Of a stretch of DNA of 33,523 nt, positions 14,558-21,712 are shown one piece after another. Below the pieces are notes generated by a model. It was given only the letters and a program-made list of their open reading frames with translations. It ran no database searches and was not told the DNA's origin. How positions within the stretch are numbered: the first letter of the stretch is position 1; each line of letters opens with the position of its first letter. The DNA lies in the NCBI GenBank assembly GCA_035457425.1, contig DATIBR010000143.1, positions 1 to 33,523 of the forward strand, written 5' to 3'. The DNA comes from Terriglobales bacterium (lineage in GTDB: Bacteria > Acidobacteriota > Terriglobia > Terriglobales > Acidobacteriaceae). Position numbers and translations under genes: made by a program.

Positions 14558-15805
14558 ATGCCCCGCCGCGTCGTCATCACCGGGATGGGCTCTCTCTCGC
14601 CGAACGGCGTGGGCAACGAGGCCTTCTGCCGCGCGCTGCTCGGCGGCGCCTCCGGCGTCCGCCGCGTTACGCGCTTCGACCCCAGCGACCTGCCCGTCCA
14701 GATCGCCGGCGAGGTCGACTTCGACGAATCGCGGTTCTACGACGCGCGCGAGCGCAAGCACGTCTCCCGCGTCGTCCCGATGGCCATCGCCGCCGCCACC
14801 GAAGCGCTCCGCGAAGCCGGCGTCGAGCACGAGGCGCTCTCGCTCGACGACAAGCGCGCCATCGGCGTCGTGCTCGGCTCGGGCGGCGGCGCGCAGGAGT
14901 TCAGCGAGGAACAGTACCGGCTCTGGCTTACCGGCCAGATCAAGAAGGTCTCGCTCTTCTCCATCCCCAGCGGCACCATGGGAACGCTCTCCTCGGAAGT
15001 CAGCATGCGCTTCGGCTTCCGCGGGCCCAGCCACGTAGTGACGACCGGCTGCACCTCCTCGACCGACGCGCTCGGCTACGCCCTCGACCAGATCCGCCAC
15101 GGCCGCATCCCGGCGATGCTCGCCGGCGGCGTCGACGCCCCCATCGCCCCCGGCATCATGAAGGGCTTCACGCTCATGCGCATCATGACGCCGAGCTGGA
15201 ACCACGCCCCGGAGCGCGCCTCGCGGCCCTTCTCCGCCGACCGCGACGGCTTCGTCGTCGCCGAGGGCGCCTGGATGTTCCTGCTCGAAGAGTACGACCG
15301 CGCCCGCGCCCGCGGCGCGCGCATCCTCGCCGAGATCGCCGGCTACGGCTCCACCTGCGAGGCCTTCCACCGCGTCCGCCTGGAGGAGTGCGGCGAAGAG
15401 CCCGCCCGCGCCATCGCGCTTGCCCTCGCCGACGCCGGCATCGCCCGGGAACAGGTGGACTACGTGAACCTCCACGGCACCTCGACGCAGCTCAACGACC
15501 GCATCGAGACGCGCGCGCTCAAGCTGGTGCTGAATTCGCGCGCCGCCCAGACGCCGATGTCCGCGCTTAAGTCACAGATCGGCCACCCCCAGGGCGCATG
15601 CGGCGCCGCCGGCGTCGCCGCCACCCTGGTCGCGATGCGCCACGAGCAGCTCCCGCCCACCCTCAACCTCGACCAGCCCGACCCGGAGTGCGACCTCGAC
15701 TACGTCCCCGCCCCGGGCCGCAAGCACGCCATCGAGCACGCGGTGTGCAACTGCATCGCCTTCGGCTCCAAGAACTCCGCGCTCGTCCTGCGCCGGTTAG
15801 TCTAG
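14558..15805 (+). CDS. beta-ketoacyl-ACP synthase II-like (FabF family)
   Basis: This 415-residue condensing enzyme has the Cys-His-His triad: C165 in VTTGCTSSTDA, H306 in NLHGTST and H343 in SQIGHPQGACG, with K338 nearby. It starts MPRRVVITGMGSLSPNG. ASRPFSADRDGFVVAEGA and LAGGVDAPIAP fit FabF. It would extend acyl-ACP using malonyl-ACP. The usual G-H-x-x-G-A-A-G loop is GHPQGACG and the order of residues around the active site departs from housekeeping FabF. It stands alone, without acpP, fabD or fabG. It may therefore be a specialised or secondary KAS rather than the main fatty acid enzyme. Confidence 0.88.
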   Translation: MPRRVVITGMGSLSPNGVGNEAFCRALLGGASGVRRVTRFDPSDLPVQIAGEVDFDESRFYDARERKHVSRVVPMAIAAATEALREAGVEHEALSLDDKRAIGVVLGSGGGAQEFSEEQYRLWLTGQIKKVSLFSIPSGTMGTLSSEVSMRFGFRGPSHVVTTGCTSSTDALGYALDQIRHGRIPAMLAGGVDAPIAPGIMKGFTLMRIMTPSWNHAPERASRPFSADRDGFVVAEGAWMFLLEEYDRARARGARILAEIAGYGSTCEAFHRVRLEECGEEPARAIALALADAGIAREQVDYVNLHGTSTQLNDRIETRALKLVLNSRAAQTPMSALKSQIGHPQGACGAAGVAATLVAMRHEQLPPTLNLDQPDPECDLDYVPAPGRKHAIEHAVCNCIAFGSKNSALVLRRLV

Positions 15806-15869
15806 CCACGGCACTGTTCCGAAAACAGAACAAGAAACACTTTGCCTGCACACCGCAGCGGGGCTGTGC

Positions 15870-15875
15870 TTAAAT
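15870..15875 (+). promoter_or_regulatory. -10-like TTAAAT before the NDC-repeat protein
   Basis: TTAAAT is followed by nine bases and the ATG at 15885. No Shine-Dalgarno lies between. The assignment is weak because the hexamer is only a moderate match. Confidence 0.3.
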
Positions 15876-15884
15876 CCGCGCATC

Positions 15885-16958
15885 ATGAAGCGCTTATTCG
15901 TACTTTCCCTTCTTCTTCTCGCCTTCCCTGCGGCTTTCGCGCAAGAGAGCACCCTCGCCAAGCTGTATGTCGTCCGACTGCAGCGCACCACGCCCTATGA
16001 GAGCGTGTGCGCCCTGGTGCGCGCCGACGGCAGCTATCGCTTGGAAGAGACGCACCAGAAGCGCGTCTTCGAGGGTCTGCTGTTGAGCGACGCTCTAGCC
16101 ACTCTGCGCAAGGCGCTCAACGACCCGGCGATGGTCTCGCTCTCCCAGGCGCAGATCGAGATGCCGAACATCGAAGCGGCAAGCTTCGACCACATGCAGG
16201 TCACGATCGCGCGCGACAACGGCTGGCAGGACCTGCGGTTCCGCAGTCCGGATCGCAAGCCGGCGAAGGACCAGGTGGAAGCCCTGCAGGATTTCCTCGG
16301 TGATCTGCGCAAGGTGCCGAAGGCCCGCCTCGCCGATAGCGACGCCAACGACTGCATCCCCCCGCCCGCCGTCATCAAGCGACCGGTCACAGTGGCCGCC
16401 GGCGTTCCGGCGATTCAGCGGCCCGCGATGAGCTGGGTCGTGTGGCTGAGGCAGAACCACACCACGGATGACCTCAATTCGTTCTCGATGCGCGCCGAGC
16501 GCAAGTGCATCCTCGTCACCGAGGACGGCACCTTTCGTTACGAAAAGACGAGCCAGGTGAGCGGAAGCAAGATCGAGGGCAAGGCTTACCAGGGCAAACT
16601 ACCGGACGAAAGCGTCCAGCGGCTGCAAGCGATTCTGGCGGATCCGCAACTGGTAAATGCGCAGAACGGCGAGCAACCAGACGCACTCACGTATCAGGGC
16701 GACATGGACGGCCTCGATGTGGATGTTCCCCGCAGCGAAGGCCACCAGATCCTGCGTACGCGCGTCGTCACCGGCGTCTCAACGAAGAACAACCGGCAAC
16801 TTGGCGCCGGTGGCTTCGTGCACCGCAACTACGCCTTTGGGCCGATCAAACAGTTGAAACCCCTGGAATCGTGGTTCCATAGCGCCGAGAAACTGAAGAT
16901 GCAGCAGATCAAGGGCGCCGTGCTCAATGACTGCAAGAGCGTCACGGTGGGACCATAG
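15885..16958 (+). CDS. secreted protein of unknown function with an internal duplication
   Basis: This 357-residue protein has a signal peptide (MKRLFVLSLLLLAFPAAFA, cleaved about residue 19). I do not recognise the family. Two similar modules are visible. Module 1 has C42-A-L-V-x-x-D-G-S-Y-R-L-E-E, LLLSDALATLRKALNDPAMVS and ends N-D-C157. Module 2 has C208-I-L-V-T-E-D-G-T-F-R-Y-E-K, LPDESVQRLQAILADPQLVN and ends N-D-C (about 351). The paired cysteines suggest one disulfide per module (inference). A spacer IPPPAVIKRPVTVAAGVPA joins them. It lies between fabF and an ABC exporter, each with its own likely promoter. Confidence 0.7.
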   Translation: MKRLFVLSLLLLAFPAAFAQESTLAKLYVVRLQRTTPYESVCALVRADGSYRLEETHQKRVFEGLLLSDALATLRKALNDPAMVSLSQAQIEMPNIEAASFDHMQVTIARDNGWQDLRFRSPDRKPAKDQVEALQDFLGDLRKVPKARLADSDANDCIPPPAVIKRPVTVAAGVPAIQRPAMSWVVWLRQNHTTDDLNSFSMRAERKCILVTEDGTFRYEKTSQVSGSKIEGKAYQGKLPDESVQRLQAILADPQLVNAQNGEQPDALTYQGDMDGLDVDVPRSEGHQILRTRVVTGVSTKNNRQLGAGGFVHRNYAFGPIKQLKPLESWFHSAEKLKMQQIKGAVLNDCKSVTVGP

Positions 16959-17009
16959 GTCCTCGCGGTTCAACCTTTTTCGCATCCCAACGCCATCCGC
17001 GCGCGTCTG

Positions 17010-17015
17010 TAGAAT
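17010..17015 (+). promoter_or_regulatory. -10-like TAGAAT before the ABC exporter
   Basis: TAGAAT is followed by 12 bases and the ATG at 17028, leaving room for at most a short leader. No -35 match at 16-18 bases. Confidence 0.35.
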
Positions 17016-17027
17016 GTTACCCAGCGC

Positions 17028-18929
17028 ATGGCCGAATCCCACCACGACGAAGAAGTCCTCGGAAAAGCCTACGACGCGCGGCTGATGAAGCGCCTGCTCG
17101 GCTACCTGCGGCCTTATCGCTGGCAGGTCGCCCTGGCGCTCGGCTCCATCGTCATCAAGGCCGCGGCCGACGTCCTCGGTCCCGTCCTCACCATGATCGC
17201 CGTCGACCGCTACCTCGGCGGCCGTCTCGGCCAGGGCGCCGGCTATCGCTGGATCTTCACCCGCATCACCGATCTCCTCAGCTCCGAGCCGCTGGTCGGA
17301 GTCGCCCAGATCGCCGGCGTCTACGTCGGGCTGCTCGCGCTCAGCTTCGTCCTGGAATATCTCCAGACCTACTACATGCAGTGGGTCGGCCAGATGGCGA
17401 TGTTCGACCTCCGCAGCCAGATCTACCGCCACCTGCAGCGCATGCACGTCGGCTTCTACGACCGCAATCCCGTCGGCCGCCTGGTCACCCGCGTCACCTC
17501 CGACGTCGACGCCCTCAACGAGATGTTCACTGCCGGCGTCGTCTCCATCTTTGAAGACATCTTCGTGCTTATCGGCATCGTCGCCATCATGCTCTTCATC
17601 GACTGGCGGCTGGCGCTCATCGCCTTCTCCGTGCTGCCGCTCATCTTTGTCGCCACTTTGATCTTCCGCAAGTTCGTGCGCGACAGCTACCGCCGCATCC
17701 GCACCGCCATCGCCCGCATCAACGCCTACCTCCAGGAGCACGTCTCCGGCATCGTCGTCCTCCAGCTGTTCAACCGCGAAGACCGCTCCTACCGCGAGTT
17801 CGAGCAGGTCAACCGCCAGCACATGGACGCTTTCAAGGACGCCATCCTCGCCCACGCCATCTACTACCCCGTGGTCGAAATCCTCTCCGCCACCGCCATC
17901 GCCAGCGTCATCTGGTTCGGCGGCTTGCAGACCTTCACCGGCGCCGTCGGCATCGGCATCCTCGTCGGCTTCATGCAGTACGCCCAGCGCTTCTTCCGCC
18001 CCATCCAGGACCTGAGCGAGAAGTACAACATCCTGCAATCCGCCATGGCCTCGAGCGAGCGCATCTTCAAGCTGCTCGACACGCCGGCGGCGATCGTCTC
18101 GCCTGCGCAGCCCAGGCAGCCCGAAGGGCCCGGCCGCATCACCTTCGAGAACGTGTGGTTCGCCTACGGCACGAACAAGGAGACCGGCGAGCCCGACTGG
18201 GTCCTGCGCGACGTGAGCTTTGCCATCGAGCCGGGCGAGACCGTCGCCATCGTCGGACACACCGGCGCCGGCAAGACCACCATCATCTCCCTGCTGCTGC
18301 GCTTCTACGACGTCCAGCAGGGCGCGGTGAAGCTCGATGGCGTCGACGTCCGCGAGCTCGACCTCTCCGCGCTCCGCCGCCGCTTCGGCGTCGTGCTGCA
18401 GGACCCGTTCCTGTTCACCGGCACCATCGCGCAGAACATCCGGCTCGGCTCCGAGTGGATCACCGACGAGCGCATCGCGCGCGCCGCCGAAGAAGTCAAC
18501 GTCGCCGACTTCATCCGCACGCTTCCCGCCGGATTCCAGGAGCAGATGCGCGAGCGCGGCTCCAACCTCTCGACCGGGCAGAAGCAGCTCATCAGCTTCG
18601 CGCGCGCCCTCGCCCACGACCCCAGCATCCTGGTGCTCGACGAGGCCACCTCCTCGGTCGACACCGAGACCGAGTTCCGCGTGCGCGACGCGCTCTCCCG
18701 CATGGTCGAGGGACGCACCTCGGTCATCGTCGCGCACCGCCTCTCCACCATCCAGCGCGCCGACAAGATCATCGTGATGCACAAGGGCAAGGTGCGCGAG
18801 GTCGGCTCGCACCAGCAGCTGCTCGCGCAGCGCGGTATATACTGGAAGCTCTACCAGCTCCAGTACAAGGACCAGGAAGTGCCTCCGCCGGTCGCGCGGC
18901 CGGATGTCTCCGTCAGCGCCGACGACTAG
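17028..18929 (+). CDS. ABC exporter, fused permease and ATPase (MsbA/multidrug type)
   Basis: This 633-residue half-transporter has a type I export domain of six membrane segments (residues about 35-330) and a nucleotide-binding domain. The ATPase motifs are complete: Walker A GHTGAGKTT (about 410), Q-loop VVLQDPFLF, signature LSTGQKQL (about 515), Walker B ILVLDEATSSVD (about 535) and the switch His in IVAHRLSTI. It probably works as a homodimer, flipping lipids or pumping hydrophobic compounds. MsbA-like function is possible because lpxB lies downstream, but many exporters look alike. The tail EVPPPVARPDVSVSADD is disordered. The next gene starts 18 bases later. Confidence 0.93.
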   Translation: MAESHHDEEVLGKAYDARLMKRLLGYLRPYRWQVALALGSIVIKAAADVLGPVLTMIAVDRYLGGRLGQGAGYRWIFTRITDLLSSEPLVGVAQIAGVYVGLLALSFVLEYLQTYYMQWVGQMAMFDLRSQIYRHLQRMHVGFYDRNPVGRLVTRVTSDVDALNEMFTAGVVSIFEDIFVLIGIVAIMLFIDWRLALIAFSVLPLIFVATLIFRKFVRDSYRRIRTAIARINAYLQEHVSGIVVLQLFNREDRSYREFEQVNRQHMDAFKDAILAHAIYYPVVEILSATAIASVIWFGGLQTFTGAVGIGILVGFMQYAQRFFRPIQDLSEKYNILQSAMASSERIFKLLDTPAAIVSPAQPRQPEGPGRITFENVWFAYGTNKETGEPDWVLRDVSFAIEPGETVAIVGHTGAGKTTIISLLLRFYDVQQGAVKLDGVDVRELDLSALRRRFGVVLQDPFLFTGTIAQNIRLGSEWITDERIARAAEEVNVADFIRTLPAGFQEQMRERGSNLSTGQKQLISFARALAHDPSILVLDEATSSVDTETEFRVRDALSRMVEGRTSVIVAHRLSTIQRADKIIVMHKGKVREVGSHQQLLAQRGIYWKLYQLQYKDQEVPPPVARPDVSVSADD

Positions 18930-18946
18930 CGCGGGCCTCCGCGCCC

Positions 18947-20260
18947 ATGCCGCGACTCGCCACTCTGGCCTTTATCTTCGCGCTCTCCGGCGCGCTCGCC
19001 GCTCAGGCTCCCGGGACCATCAAGGAATACAACGACCCCGACGCGCCCGCGCCCGTCGCTGACCCTGCGCCCGCGGCGCAGCCGCAGGCCGAGCAGAAGC
19101 CTGCGGAAAAGAAGATTCGCGACTACAGCGACGCTCCCGCGCCCGTTGCTCCCGAGCCCGCGAAGCCCGCGGCTCCCGCCGCCAAGCCACTTCCTGCGCA
19201 GCTCTCCGCCCGCGAGGCCGAGATGCGCGCCGTCGCCGAGCGCTTTGCTCCCGTGCTGCATCACCGCATGGCCGGCAACGCCGACCAGCACCGCTTCGAC
19301 TGGCCCACCTCCTTCGACTTCGACAAGGACTGGGTCGGCAACAACAACTGGGAACACGCCGCCGACCCGCAGTTCAAGCTCTGGTGCTACGTCTATTACT
19401 CCGTCATCGAGAGCGAGGACCATTACTTCATCCACTACGCGCTCTTCCACCCGCGCGACTGGTCCGTGGTCGAGCCCTCCTACTCCGGCGTGCTCGACAC
19501 CATCCAGGAACAGTACAAGCAGATCATGGGTCAGAAGACGCGCGAGGAGGTCGAGTTCAACCACGAGAACGACCTCGAGGGCGCCCTCGTCATCGTGGAC
19601 AAGTGGGCGCAAGGCGGGCCGCGCGTCGTCGCGCTCGAGACCGTCGCGCACAATCACCTGCTGCGCTCCATCGCCGACGACGCCGCCGGCCTCCGGCTCA
19701 CCAACTCGCAGGAGCCCATCCCGCTGCTCACCGAGGAGGGTCGCCCCATCCTCTACGTCGAATCGCAGAAGCACGGCATCCACCCGCTGACCAGCGAGGT
19801 CTCCGAGCCCGACAACCCCATCGTCGTTCTGCGCTACGGGAAGGCGGTGGAGTTCTCCCAGGCCAAGGGCGCGACCGAATCCACCTACGAGCTTGTTTCC
19901 TTGCCCAAGACCATCTGGGTGCAGGCGAAGAAAGCCACCGAGCCCAACACCACCTTCGGCACCACGTTCGATTTCGGCGACAGCTTCTGCAAGGTGGAAG
20001 GCGCGCAGCGGCCCGCGTGCGAACTCGGACCCATCGGCGACGCCTTCCTCGGCGCCTACGGCCGTCCCAACTCCGCGCACGGTCCCTGGGGCTGGGTGGA
20101 CAACGACGACAAGCAACTGCCGCAGGGCGCCTGGTTCTTCGACCCCATCTTCATCCTCAAGCGCCACTTCGGCCTGTTCGACACGCGCGAGCGCTACCTC
20201 TACAACCCCTACCTCGGCATCGACCGCGACACCGTCCGGGCGCCCGCCCACAGCGAATGA
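18947..20260 (+). CDS. secreted protein of unknown function, Pro/Ala-rich N terminus
   Basis: This 437-residue protein starts MPRLATLAFIFALSGALAAQ, a signal peptide. A low-complexity Pro/Ala region follows, in which IKEYNDPDAPAPV and IRDYSDAPAPVAP are repeated. The folded part begins MRAVAERFAPVLHHRMAG and continues FDWPTSFDFDKDWVGNNNWEH, YVYYSVIESEDHYFIHYALFHPRDW and ETVAHNHLLRSI; the many His, Asp and aromatic residues suggest metal or substrate binding. A late GPWGWVDNDDKQLPQGAWFFDP motif is distinctive. I cannot name the family; Vps62-like proteins have a similar FHPRDW stretch, but this is a weak guess. It follows the ABC exporter by 17 bases and may be co-transcribed. Confidence 0.7.
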   Translation: MPRLATLAFIFALSGALAAQAPGTIKEYNDPDAPAPVADPAPAAQPQAEQKPAEKKIRDYSDAPAPVAPEPAKPAAPAAKPLPAQLSAREAEMRAVAERFAPVLHHRMAGNADQHRFDWPTSFDFDKDWVGNNNWEHAADPQFKLWCYVYYSVIESEDHYFIHYALFHPRDWSVVEPSYSGVLDTIQEQYKQIMGQKTREEVEFNHENDLEGALVIVDKWAQGGPRVVALETVAHNHLLRSIADDAAGLRLTNSQEPIPLLTEEGRPILYVESQKHGIHPLTSEVSEPDNPIVVLRYGKAVEFSQAKGATESTYELVSLPKTIWVQAKKATEPNTTFGTTFDFGDSFCKVEGAQRPACELGPIGDAFLGAYGRPNSAHGPWGWVDNDDKQLPQGAWFFDPIFILKRHFGLFDTRERYLYNPYLGIDRDTVRAPAHSE

Positions 20261-20280
20261 CATCCCCAACGGAGTTGTAG

Positions 20281-20373
20281 CGCGCTCGCCGTCGAGCGCG
20301 CAGCGTCGGCCGAAGCAGAAGATTAGGACAGCCCGAAGGGCGGCATTCGTTAGCAGGAGATTAGGACAGCCCG
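20281..20373 (+). repeat. hairpin and direct repeats upstream of lpxB
   Basis: GCGCGCTCGCCGTCGAGCGCGC-type palindrome (about 20280-20301) is followed by two direct copies of AGATTAGGACAGCCCG (20320-20335 and 20358-20373). The spacers between them are GC-rich inverted fragments (GCCCGAAGGGCGGC, GCCCCTTTAGGGGC). Confidence 0.65.
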
Positions 20374-20397
20374 GCAGCCCCTTTAGGGGCGGCACCA

Positions 20398-20403
20398 TAT
20401 ACT
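20398..20403 (+). promoter_or_regulatory. -10-like TATACT before lpxB
   Basis: TATACTGACC then the lpxB TTG start, six bases after the hexamer. Same string as before meaB and fabF. Confidence 0.4.
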
Positions 20404-20409
20404 GACCGC

Positions 20410-21564
20410 TTGAAAAGAATCCTCATCTCCGCCGGCGAGGCCTCGGGCGAGCTCTATGCCGTCGGCCTGATGCGCGCACTGCAGAAGCGTATGCCGGACA
20501 TCGAGTTCTTCGGCGTCGGCGGCGAAGCGATGAAGCAGGCCGGCTGCGACGTCGTGGTCGAGTCACGCCACCTCTCAGTCGTCGGCATCACCGAGATCGT
20601 CTCGCACCTGCCCAAGCTCTACGGCGAGTTCCGCAAGCTCATCCGCGAGGCCGACCGGCGCAAGCCCGACGCCGCCATCGTCATCGACTCGCCCGCGTTC
20701 AACTTCAAGGTCGCGAAGGAGCTGCACGCGCGCGGCGTGCCCGTCATCTATTACGTGGTTCCGCAGCTCTGGGCGTGGCGCGAAAAGCGCATCGCGCGCT
20801 TCCACAAGTGGATCAGAAAGGCGCTCGTCATCTTCCCGTTCGAGGAGAGGTGGTACCGCGAGCGCGGCGTGGACGCCGAATTCGTCGGCCACCCGCTGGC
20901 GGAGGAGCAGCCTACGACACGCACCCGGGAAGAATTCACGGAAGTCTTTCGCCTCGATGCACGGAAGGATTGGATCTCACTACTTCCCGGCAGTCGGTCC
21001 AAGGAGATAAAAGCTAACTTCGGAACGATGTTCGTGGGTGCCAGCAACTTCTACCCGGAATGCGAGTTGGCAGTTGTCAAGGCACCCGGCGTGCCGCCCG
21101 ACCTGTTTCAGGAGAGCTTCGACATCCGGGAACCTGCAAGGGGGCCTTCCCGCGCCGCGTACCACCTCGTCAGTGACGCCGCTAGCTTTCTCAAGTTTTC
21201 CCGCGCCGCCGTCGTCGCCTCCGGCACCGCCACCGTCCAGGCCGCGCTCGCCGGGACGCCCTTCGTCATCGTCTACCGCGTCTCGCCGCTCACCTGGCGC
21301 CTCGGGCGTGGTCTCTTGAAGGTACCGTTCGTCGGGATGCCGAACCTCATCCTCGGACGCAAAGCCGTCCCCGAGCTGCTCCAGCACGACTTCACCCCGG
21401 AAAACGTCGCCCGGGAGCTGAGGCCCCTGCTGGAAGACGGCCCCGCGCGTGAGAGAATGGTGCAAGACCTCCAGGAAGTCCGGCAGCGCCTGTTGGCGGG
21501 CTCGAACAGCCTGCCGGCGGCCGAGCGCGCCGCCGAAGCGGTGGTCCGGACCCTGGGATGGTAA
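20410..21564 (+). CDS. lpxB: lipid A disaccharide synthase
   Basis: This 384-residue GT-B glycosyltransferase joins UDP-2,3-diacylglucosamine and lipid X into lipid A disaccharide. The start KRILISAGEASGELYAVGLM is diagnostic, and further motifs are FFGVGGEAMKQAG, SVVGITEIV, DSPAFNFKVAKEL, YYVVPQLWAWREKR, VGHPLAEE, LLPGSRSKEI, VASGTATVQAALAGTPFVIVYRVS and PNLILGRKAVPELLQ. The start is TTG at 20410-20412. Bases 20941-21060 have about 52% GC against 73% at 20641-20700, so part of the gene may have been exchanged. It stands alone, not in the usual lpxD-fabZ-lpxA cluster. Confidence 0.96.
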   Translation: MKRILISAGEASGELYAVGLMRALQKRMPDIEFFGVGGEAMKQAGCDVVVESRHLSVVGITEIVSHLPKLYGEFRKLIREADRRKPDAAIVIDSPAFNFKVAKELHARGVPVIYYVVPQLWAWREKRIARFHKWIRKALVIFPFEERWYRERGVDAEFVGHPLAEEQPTTRTREEFTEVFRLDARKDWISLLPGSRSKEIKANFGTMFVGASNFYPECELAVVKAPGVPPDLFQESFDIREPARGPSRAAYHLVSDAASFLKFSRAAVVASGTATVQAALAGTPFVIVYRVSPLTWRLGRGLLKVPFVGMPNLILGRKAVPELLQHDFTPENVARELRPLLEDGPARERMVQDLQEVRQRLLAGSNSLPAAERAAEAVVRTLGW

Positions 21565-21576
21565 AGATCAATGGTA

Positions 21577-21621
21577 GAGACGCCCTTTTGGGCGTCTCGG
21601 AGACGGCCAGAAGGCCGTCTC
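21577..21621. repeat. twin perfect hairpins after lpxB
   Basis: GAGACGCCC-TTTT-GGGCGTCTC (21577-21598) and GAGACGGCC-AGAA-GGCCGTCTC (21600-21621) are two perfect 9-base stems with 4-base loops. The same element, in reverse orientation and partly truncated, sits within tsaB at 7210-7240. No T-tract follows, so it is not a typical terminator. Confidence 0.85.
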
Positions 21622-21712
21622 TATCCGGCAGTCAGGTACTCTGAAAGCACCCATTCGGCCCCGGTACTCATCCAATCTTAAAGTCCGCAGCAATTCTGGA
21701 GCATTTCTCAAC

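Noticed and set aside
16779-18812. Minus-strand open frame of 677 residues
   Set aside because: It lies opposite a complete ABC exporter with all ATPase motifs, and its own composition (Asp, Gly, Val, Ala-rich, no motifs) is typical of a GC-rich shadow.
18155-18946. N-terminal extension of the secreted protein at 18947
   Set aside because: It overlaps the ABC exporter's ATPase domain out of frame and would hide a clean signal peptide.
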